Assembly: GCA_032353305.1 (NCBI GenBank)
Contig: JAUCNG010405028.1
Location: 1-10,431, forward strand
Reading direction: 5' to 3'
Source of the DNA: Cephalothrix spiralis
Lineage: Eukaryota; Nemertea; Palaeonemertea; Archinemertea; Cephalotrichidae
DNA: 10,431 nucleotides
Shown here piece by piece: positions 1 through 6,325 of the stretch (the stretch's first letter is position 1; each line of letters begins with the position of its first letter). A program made the translations under genes and the position numbers. The notes below the pieces were generated by a model that saw only the letters and a program-made list of their open reading frames with translations, had not been told where the DNA came from and did not search any database.

Positions 1-127
1 AAACTTTTATTTCCAAATTCACAAAGAATTAATCGTGGTAATTATGAAATGGGCCAGCTTATGGAAGCTTGTAAAGCCAATAGTGTAACAGATCTTATCA
101 TGGTAACAGAACATAGAGGAGATCCAG
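1..127 (+). CDS. IMP4: IMP4 exon a (5' end outside window)
   Basis: Reading starts in frame at base 1 ([13 protein letters not shown]) and runs to EHRGDP plus the first base of the next codon. The donor GT is at 128-129. The true 5' edge of this exon cannot be seen. Confidence 0.9.
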
Positions 128-3100
128 GTTTGTATCAAATTTGATTTAGACTAAGATTTTCTTAATAGTTTTCTATTCGACTGAATATATTTCATATGCG
201 AAGAAATTCTTTTTAAATCTGCGTTACTACCAATCTATTTATTTGCATTGTAGCCATAATTGAGCATTCGTGTTGGTTAAAGGTGCAGTAAATTTTTAAA
301 CAATAATATTAGAACAATAGATTCCAGATTAATTATCAAGTAAGTTAATATTTCAACGAGTTATATTGATACATGTATTGGATACTTTCATCATCTATAA
401 AAGTTCTATTGCCAAGTTGAAGCTAATAACGATAATTTTTCATGCCATATTAGAAAAAAGGAACACAGCTGACATGAACATGTTAGACCCGTTTGGTGCC
501 CCTATGGACTGCAACTATATTAGAATCCAAATCTCAAATTTTCTAGACTCTTAAAAGTAAACAAAACTCTCCTCTTTGCACTCGTATGTGGACTAAAAAT
601 TTACTCGGAATCGATCGCTGGCTATAAATGTGTGTATTCGAAATGACACAACATGCGCATTAGCAATAATCAAAACACAAAGCAACAAATATTCCCGACA
701 ACCTCCGGAATGGAATTCAATAGACGCGTGTAAAGAGGGGAGTTTTAAGCACTCAAAGAGGTGTAGAAAATTAATGAACGCATTTTGAAATTTTTTCTCG
801 TGTTTCGTACCCCTTGCTTCTATTAACCCCTGTAGAAGATGTTGCATTTTTGTCCCTATTTTCTAATAACCTGTTCATTCTTTATCATTTAAGATGGTCT
901 AATAATTTGTCATTTTCCATATGGCCCAACTGCATACTTCACATTGTCTAATACTGTTATGCGGCACGATATACCAAATCGTGGTACGATGTCTGAAGCT
1001 TTTCCACATCTAATATTTCATAATTTCAAGTCAAAGTTAGGACGTCGGGTAAGTTCTTTGCTATACAAAATTATGATCTGATCATCTGATACTCTACTTT
1101 GTGACCCTTGTTTTGTTTAAACCTGAACAATGTGAGTTTACCCACAATGCACTGTCATAGACTTTATTTCTGTGTGATTAACCCCAAATGTCTAGTTAAT
1201 CACTAGACATTTGGGATTGTGCATTCATCTCTTTTTGACTGTCGGTGGCTTAAGTTTGGTGTTCAGAAACTTCAAATAGCTTTTGAACAAATTTATTATT
1301 GTCAAAACAATTCCGGGATGAGGTCGGGAATTGCCTCGGATTTCGGAGTCGGGTCAATCGGATTTGGAATGACCAGGTTACCTCGAATTTGGCCACCCCT
1401 GTTCTTGTTCTGACCTAGTTCGGTCTTTGAGAAAATAAGAAGGCTAGAAATTTAATTTAATTTAAATCAATTGACAACAAAAAATGCTTTGGCTAACAAC
1501 TTTTGGAACGAAAAAGGCATAAGGCTAGAGCTTCATATCTCCTATCTAGACCATATCGAAATCTCAATTATCGAGGCAACCTATTTAAACTCTTATAAAT
1601 AATAATAAGAAATACGTCCCTTTAACTACAAGTTACCTGGTTTATAATTTTATACTGAAGATAGATTTAGCACACGAATATTCCTATTAATGATACCCAA
1701 TATATTTTCCCCCGAGACTAGGGTCGGCTTTACTTTGTAAAGCTATCTAAGCTCACTTTTTCCCATGTTTAGTCACCCAAAATCGAAATAATTTCATTTT
1801 GTCAATAATCATATTTTAAATAAGCAAATTTCAATTTATCCTGGGTGTCCAGGATTCATTAGTGAGTAATTAAAATATTCAATCTGAATCTCGTGCCCAC
1901 TCACTAATTTGCTGACATGATTTTAATAACGTATATACGCCTTTTAAGATTCTGTATTTTTTGATTAGTTTGAAATGTTGACTGAGTTGAACGTTGACAT
2001 GATTTCCTTTAAACGGAAGTGGTCATGTGGTATAAACTCTTTGTCATTTAAAAATTTATTTCAGTTGTATACGATTTTTTTTTTATTTTTCTAGGTTTCA
2101 GATATATTGAAGTACCTTTTCCCTGTGCCAAAGGAAGATTGTAAAAGAGTCATAACATTTGGAAACGAAGATGACTTTGTATCATTTAGGTGAGTTTTTT
2201 AAAGATTAATGTCAAGAGAAATCCGTCGGCGGCAGGAAAATAATTAAGAATTCATAATTTTTTTCTTTCGAAAACTTTTCGTCAGCGGATCTGCAAAAGA
2301 TGCCTCTGTTGTTCCTAGCATATAGGGAAATTTAAATGGTAGTTTTTTATGGGTTATGTATAGGGCCGGGTATATATTTGTTGTAAAGATCAAAAATTTG
2401 TCAAAAGATGATCAGACTTATTGACCCGGTGGAACTGCGTACACTCCACTTAATGAGCGTGACCAAGCAACCCACTAGGCAATGTCAGCATTAGACCTTA
2501 ACAAAGGATAAGGCCTTTTTTTTAATTACTTGGTTTACGGACAAACTTTTCAAAAAATCTCGCCGCCGGCGGTAAAAAAAAATGTTAAGACATTAAAAAA
2601 AAATTCCCGCCGCCAGTAAAAATTTTTCTTTTTTCCGACGGTTTTTTTTCATTCGACTTCTGGAAATTGCGTCGGCGGTGGTAAAAAAAAATTATTTCCA
2701 TTTTTTCGACGTTTTCTTCATTCGACGTCTGGAAATCCGTCGACGGTAAAAAAAAAAATTATATTGGTTTCTGAAAAAATGTCCGTCGCCGGCGGTGAAA
2801 AAAAAGTAATTAAAAAAAAGGCCTTACTAATGGATTCCCGAATTTCAAGTGGACACTTGGATACTACAAGATGACCTCGAAAAAAGGGAAAAGTCAGATA
2901 AACACTTTTAAAAAAGTCGAGGGAAGATTGAAAATGAGGTTTTTGATGATTCAATTATTTGTCGCGAATCGGGTTTTTGCATTTGGTCAGGAAAAATTTA
3001 AGATATTAGCCACTATGTTCTAAATACAGCTGGTTCATGAATTAATTGACATCAGTATTTTATAACCGCTCGGTAAAATATAAAACCAAGTATCAAGAAC

Positions 3101-4462
3101 CGGCATCGGGCTAGTGGCTAATTTATTTATTACCCAGGTACCCTCCAATTGGATGCCAACCACTACATCCTAACAACGATAAATCGAGTTAAATGTGTAT
3201 CAAAATTCATTTGCAGGCATCATGTATATAAATACGCTGACAAGACCCTTGAATTGGAGGAAGTTGGACCAAGATTTGAAATGAAATGTAAGTTTAGATA
3301 GTCTGCTAAAGCCTACCGCACACTAGTCCGCAGAATCGCCAGAACGCTAGAACGCAACAAAATCAAACATGTAATCCTAACCAACACTAATTCGCAGGAA
3401 CACTAGAACGCTGATCCGCAGGATCACACCAATATTCCTAGTGTGCGAAGACACAATCGTTAGAACGCAACCAAAATCTAACATGTTTGATTTTGGTAGC
3501 GTTCTAGCGATTATGCCCCCGCGCACTAGGATCGGCGTTCCTGCGATTTTGCGAATTTGTGTTGGTTAGGATTACATGGTTGATTTTGTTGCGTTCTTGC
3601 GATTCTGCGGACTGAGTGTGCGATAGGCTTAAAGAAGGCCGCATAACCTACGAACTTATTTTATTATGTAGAACTAGCAGGCGGACAGTGTAGCGATTTA
3701 AATAGGATATCCCAGTGAGCGCTCTACTTTCCTCGTCATTATCTACGACGTATTAAGTGGTTTATAACAAGAACTATATTTGAAAATCTTTGACCTATTT
3801 GATATTTTATCGGTATATAGCATGAAAATGGAATATTTATATAATCGTCATTAAGTGCCTTATATGGTTTTGTAGTTTTTATATATCCCGGTATCGATTT
3901 ATAATAAATCAATACTGGGATATATAGATACTACCATCCTGAATATGAAGTTAAAAATTAACGAACTTAGCGCATTTGGAAGATAATTCATTCACTATTT
4001 CTATCTAAATCAGATTCGTCAAACTTCGGTTTGGACACAACAAATTCACACAGAGTATCATCTTGGATAAAAAATGTCGTTTGGTTTATTAAAGTTCTGA
4101 TTTCGGAAACAACTTTAAATCCGTTATTTTTATTGTCCATTCTTTTCTCCGGGATACGAAAAAATCTGGAGTTTCCTTGAATTTAGATATTGTCCATAAT
4201 TGATTCGGCGAAATGAATTAGTAAACTCTAAAATAAATAATACCCCCAGTAGCAAAAGCGTATATATTCAATTGTTGGATACTCATATTTGTTACATTTT
4301 CTACTAACCTTTAGTAGGGCATATAAGTAATTTGTTCATTCTTTTTCAGTATACAAAATTGTCCTCGGTACTTTAGAAAATGCAGATAGTGCTGATGTCG
4401 AATGGGTATATCGTCCGTATATGAATACAGCGAAAAAACGAAAATTCTTGAGTGATGATTAG
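1..4462 (+). CDS. IMP4: IMP4, U3 snoRNP / SSU processome protein (5'-partial, five exons)
   Basis: Exons are 1-127, 894-1048, 2095-2189, 3217-3287 and 4350-4462. They join in phase into 186 residues ending in TAG. Family knowledge: IMP4 sits with IMP3 and MPP10 in the U3 snoRNP, works in the nucleolus on early 18S pre-rRNA cleavages, and carries an RNA-binding Brix domain. Seen here: most of a Brix domain, with GPTAYFTL at about residues 53-60, [10 protein letters not shown] at 95-104, EVGPRFEM at 141-148, GTLE at 156-159 and the basic tail [11 protein letters not shown]. The order and spacing follow animal IMP4. Compared with the roughly 290-residue human protein, about 100 N-terminal residues lie upstream of the window. 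All introns use GT-AG. The gene converges on the HECT gene. Brix paralogues (RPF1, RPF2, BRX1) fit less well. No disruption is visible. Confidence 0.95.
128..893 (+). other. IMP4 intron 1
   Basis: This is 766 bases of AT-rich intron. Two short open frames (366-554 plus, 593-847 minus) have no recognisable domain. I see no repeat or RNA gene here. Confidence 0.85.
894..1048 (+). CDS. IMP4: IMP4 exon b
   Basis: The acceptor is AAG at 891-893 after a T-rich stretch and the donor is GTAAGT at 1049. The split Asp codon is completed and the exon encodes [18 protein letters not shown] through SKLGRR, the most conserved part of the Brix domain. It ends in phase 0. Confidence 0.93.
1049..2094 (+). 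other. IMP4 intron 2
   Basis: This is 1046 bases. It holds a perfect 14-bp-arm hairpin at 1183-1215 and a local rise in GC around 1310-1400 (repeated TCGG/TCGGG words), which could be the remnant of an old insertion. It also holds a loose inverted repeat, ATTAGTGAGT at 1858-1867 and ACTCACTAAT at 1899-1908, preceded by a small stem ATCCTGG-GTGT-CCAGGAT at 1838-1855. Confidence 0.8.
1183..1215. repeat. Perfect short hairpin in IMP4 intron 2
   Basis: The arms CCCAAATGTCTAGT (1183-1196) and ACTAGACATTTGGG (1202-1215) are exact reverse complements around the five-base loop TAATC. Confidence 0.85.
2095..2189 (+). CDS. IMP4: IMP4 exon c
   Basis: The acceptor is CTAG after a long T tract and the donor is GTGAGT at 2190. 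The exon encodes [19 protein letters not shown] through DDFVSF and two bases of an Arg codon. Confidence 0.93.
2511..2824. mobile_element. Inverted-repeat (MITE/foldback-like) element with GC-rich core
   Basis: A 23-bp perfect inverted repeat (TAAGGCC, eight T, AATTACTT) lies at 2509-2531 and 2804-2826. Taking the outer TA on each side (2509-2510, 2825-2826) as the target duplication gives an element of about 314 bp. The core alternates CCGCCGGCGG-type words with A or T runs. It includes an imperfect tandem duplication of about 69 bp (ATTCGAC at 2651 and again at 2720). No coding capacity is visible. A Tc1/mariner-like MITE is possible but inferred. Confidence 0.55.
2631..2770. repeat. Imperfect tandem repeat, unit about 69 bp
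   Basis: Two copies of a unit reading CATTCGAC(T/G)TCTGGAAAT, then a CGTCG(G/A)CGG word and a long A run, start at 2650 and 2719. The copies differ by substitutions and A-run length. Confidence 0.6.
3217..3287 (+). CDS. IMP4: IMP4 exon d
   Basis: The acceptor is GCAG at 3213-3216 and the donor is GTAAGT at 3288. The exon completes the Arg codon and encodes [20 protein letters not shown] then EMK, leaving one base of a Leu codon. Confidence 0.93.
3310..3629. mobile_element. MITE-like element with long terminal inverted repeats and TAA duplication
   Basis: The left end AGCCTACCGCACACTAGTCC aligns with the reverse complement of the right end, AGCCTATCGCACACTCAGTC. The match continues through CCGCAGAATCGC, AGAACGC, AACAAAATCAA and CATGTAATCCTAACCAACAC, so most of the 320 bp folds back on itself. 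TAA directly flanks both ends (3307-3309 and 3630-3632). A 3-bp TWA duplication is typical of PIF/Harbinger elements, so a Harbinger-type MITE is the likeliest reading. No open frame is present. Confidence 0.7.
3881..3925. repeat. Near-perfect hairpin in IMP4 intron 4
   Basis: The 22-bp arms at 3881-3902 and 3904-3925 (left ATATATCCCGGTATCG...) pair with two mismatches, both transitions, around a one-base loop. Weaker pairing continues outward to about 3863 and 3940 (ATGGTTTTGTAG against CTACCATC). Confidence 0.8.
4290..4310 (+). repeat. 21-bp direct repeat, copy 1
   Basis: The sequence beginning TGTTACATTTTCTACTAACC recurs exactly at 4948-4968. This copy lies close to the end of IMP4 intron 4, 40 bases before the last exon. 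Confidence 0.8.
4350..4462 (+). CDS. IMP4: IMP4 exon e (terminal)
   Basis: The acceptor is CTTTTTCAG at 4341-4349. The exon encodes [19 protein letters not shown] through the lysine/arginine-rich tail ending FLSDD, then TAG at 4460-4462. Confidence 0.93.
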
Positions 4463-4467
4463 TGAGT

Positions 4468-4473
4468 AATAAA
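4468..4473 (+). promoter_or_regulatory. Likely polyadenylation signal of IMP4
   Basis: AATAAA begins six bases after the TAG. Cleavage 10-30 bases later would give a very short 3' UTR of about 20-40 bases. Confidence 0.6.
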
Positions 4474-4947
4474 GTTTATTAAAAAAAAGTTCAATTTTAG
4501 TTTTTCCTTTTTTAAAAACCTGATCTGGCTATTCAAAAGTATTTTGCTCTCTCTTGAATTTGTTATTCTTAAACCAGAAAAGAAATGAACCGAAAATAGT
4601 AAAAAATATGTACATGTTCATGTATTGGGTTATTCATTTCATATAGTACGTACGCACGAAACAATACTAGTCCGAAAAAGGGGTCATGAAGTAAATTTTA
4701 ATGGGACTGTGTGTTCAGTTCGTAATAATACATATAAAGAGGGGTTAATTCCAAAGCGTACAAGAGTTTGGAGGTGTTGTGGTTCAGAATTTCCGAATTC
4801 CATGCGTACGTACTATAAGGAATAGAGATGGCCCCTATCAAAAACTAAATGAGGATATTCAGTAATTTTGAAAGCAATATTTTGTGTTGCAATTCGAGAA
4901 AATTTGTACTTTTGGATAACGGATTATAACAATACTCCCTAATAATA

Positions 4948-4968
4948 TGTTACATTTTCTACTAACCT
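4948..4968 (+). repeat. 21-bp direct repeat, copy 2
   Basis: This is the exact match to 4290-4310. It lies 14 bases before the left terminus of the element at 4982-5264. Confidence 0.8.
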
Positions 4969-4981
4969 ACTAATATATACA

Positions 4982-5264
4982 CACAAGTTTATGGAACCTT
5001 TGATTTTCAATGTTTAGACCCTTTTTTAGGATCCCATCGCGAAAATCTCGGAAGTGCGGACCTCAACCATCAACCCTAAAATTATTTTCTGAAAGCTAGT
5101 GAAAAACCTCGGTTTAAGATTATATTTTCGTAAGGTTCCGAGCCAATGTGATGGCTATGTTTAGACCAATGTCGGATCCCCTTTAAAAATTCTAAATTTA
5201 GAATTTTTAAAGGGGATCCGACATTGGTCTAAACATTGATTTTCAAAAGTTTCATAAACTTGTG
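4982..5264. mobile_element. Inverted-repeat element containing an 80-bp perfect palindrome
   Basis: The outer 39-bp arms (4982-5020 and 5226-5264, both starting CACAAGTTTATG and reaching AATGTTTAGACC) match with five differences. TA follows the right end (5265-5266), while the left flank reads CA, so a target duplication is not intact. There is no coding capacity. A non-autonomous mariner-like element is inferred from the CACA terminus and TA. Confidence 0.6.
5157..5236. repeat. 80-bp perfect palindrome (40-bp arms, no loop)
   Basis: Every base from 5157 to 5196 pairs with 5236 back to 5197. The left arm starts ATGTTTAGACCAATGTCGGA and the centre is TCTAAA/TTTAGA. Pairing breaks at the next base outward (5156/5237). 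Confidence 0.95.
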
Positions 5265-5284
5265 TATTTATTATTTTGTTCATA

Positions 5285-5529
5285 CACAATTGGACAAGAA
5301 AATTGTCGAAAGATCAAAAACGGCACTAAAAGTTTAACCAACGGTAACCAATATATTGGCGGTCAACAAATATAAAAATTAAATGTTGTAAACGTTTTGA
5401 ATATTGTGCAAGACGATAAATACAATTTTGATGCTTTTGGGGTTTTTAAAGTTTATAGGGGCATAAGTGAATAGCTTTTTAGGGTGCACGATTTTGGTGA
5501 TTCTTCGCCAACTTTGCCATCCAATTGTG
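5285..5529. mobile_element. Small TA-flanked inverted-repeat element (MITE-like)
   Basis: The termini CACAATTGGA (5285-5294) and TCCAATTGTG (5520-5529) are exact reverse complements, and both are flanked by TA (5283-5284 and 5530-5531). Looser similarity continues inward for about 50 bases (AAATTGTCGAAAGATCA against AAGTTGGCGAAGAATCA). There is no open frame. The TA duplication and short repeats suit a Tc1/mariner-type non-autonomous element; this is inference. Confidence 0.6.
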
Positions 5530-5933
5530 TATAGATAATTTCAAGGAGGAATCCAGAAAGATTATTTTGAAATATGAAAAATTTAATACTTTTAAGTTAT
5601 TATATTTAATACTGTTAATATAGTATGACATGAGTATGTACAGGTTAAAACATAATATATGTAGATAAGTATAAAGAATACCTTATATATACAATGAATA
5701 ATGAATATTATACAACGGTAGAATAGCCTATAATGTATATATGCCAAACATATGAAGATGAATAGTAGTGCTTACATTGTTATCCAATGACCCATAGCGA
5801 GGGATCAGTCTCGTGCCTGTAATCCGGATTATCCGAAATAAACCGGATTAAAAAATGTTTTTCAATGGCCCTGCCATCATTTCTTAGTAAGAATCTATCT
5901 ACATGATCTATTATGGTTATTGCACGAGATGTA

Positions 5934-6110
5934 GTGGGATAAAAATGAGATATTCCACGAGTGGAATAACGGTTTATCCCACGAAAACGAGTGTAATAAC
6001 CATTTTATACCACAGTCCAATCCCATTTTCAAGCTATTTAAAAATGAAAAAATAGCTGATCGTGGTATAACTATTGAACACATAACATATTTCTTCGTGT
6101 ACTATTCCAC
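5934..6110. repeat. Cluster of GTGG(A/G/T)ATAA motifs in both orientations
   Basis: The motif or its complement occurs at 5934-5942, 5951-5958 (eight bases), 5961-5969, 5974-5982, 5991-5999 (GTGTAATAA), 6005-6013, 6062-6070 and 6102-6110 (one mismatch). The copies form nested stems: GTGGGATAAA (5934-5943) with TTTATCCCAC (5973-5982) encloses TATTCCAC-GA-GTGGAATA. TTATACCAC (6005-6013) with GTGGTATAA (6062-6070) encloses AGCTATTT (6032-6039) and AAATAGCT (6050-6057). Confidence 0.8.
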
Positions 6111-6325
6111 GCCAAATCCTGAAGATCCCAGTTCTAAAGCCTGAATGAATACACGTTTGAAATCTTCATACGTATCGTGCACTGACGGTAGGTCAATCGC
6201 AGAGAAGCATGCATGCGATATTGGATATGGGCTGTTCGCCGCCACTGATACCTGAAGTTCTCGTCTAGATGGCAGTGTACTGTTTCCTGTCCAAAATTGA
6301 AGTAACATTGCCATGGTACAGGTAC
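6102..6325 (-). CDS. HECT gene exon E: C-lobe with catalytic cysteine (terminal)
   Basis: The acceptor is TACAG (6330-6326). The exon completes a Gly codon and encodes LLQFWTGNSTLP, the active-site segment with the Cys codon at 6209-6207, and GFGVE, then TAG at 6104-6102. The catalytic cysteine is 35 residues from the end, the normal distance. Confidence 0.92.

Larger units (their letters stand above)
2190..3216 (+). other. IMP4 intron 3
   Basis: This is 1027 bases. It is dominated by the inverted-repeat element at 2511-2824, with its GC-rich CCGCCGGCGG words separated by A/T runs. The remaining 390 bases up to exon d are plain AT-rich sequence. Confidence 0.8.
3288..4349 (+). other. IMP4 intron 4
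   Basis: This is 1062 bases. It holds a complete inverted-repeat element at 3310-3629, a near-perfect hairpin at 3881-3925, and a short minus-strand open frame at 3988-4140. It also carries the first copy (4290-4310) of a 21-bp direct repeat whose second copy is at 4948-4968. Confidence 0.8.
4463..6101. other. Intergenic region between convergent IMP4 and HECT gene
   Basis: These 1639 bases separate the two stop codons. In order they hold the IMP4 polyadenylation signal, a plain stretch at 4500-4940 with one unconvincing open frame (4625-4825), two inverted-repeat elements (4982-5264 and 5285-5529), AT-rich sequence at 5570-5750, a palindromic TAATCCGGATTA at 5820-5831, and the motif cluster from 5934 on. 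On the minus strand no canonical AATAAA follows the HECT stop closely. A variant TATAAA lies at 6009-6004 and ATTAAA at 5610-5605 and 5587-5582. Confidence 0.75.

Noticed and set aside
366-1413. Open frames at 366-554, 593-847 and 1219-1413
   Set aside because: They lie in or across IMP4 introns and exon b in other frames and show no conserved motif.
2718-2954. 78-codon minus-strand open frame
   Set aside because: It runs through the poly-A/GC repeat core of the element at 2511-2824, so its Phe/Lys-rich product reflects repeat composition.
2200-3640. CRISPR-like or bacterial repeat array
   Set aside because: The repeats are inverted rather than regularly spaced direct repeats, and they sit inside spliceosomal introns of an animal gene.
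4625-4825. 66-codon open frame in the intergenic region
   Set aside because: It has no recognisable family, no clear promoter or splice context, and chance-level length.
5895-6083. 62-codon minus-strand open frame after the HECT stop
   Set aside because: It is built from the GTGG(A/G/T)ATAA inverted-motif cluster and shows no protein features.
6102-6110. HECT stop codon created by insertion of the GTGGAATA motif
   Set aside because: The protein ends GFGVE, with Phe at -4 and the catalytic Cys 35 residues from the end. That is the normal HECT geometry, so the end looks native and the motif overlap may be chance.
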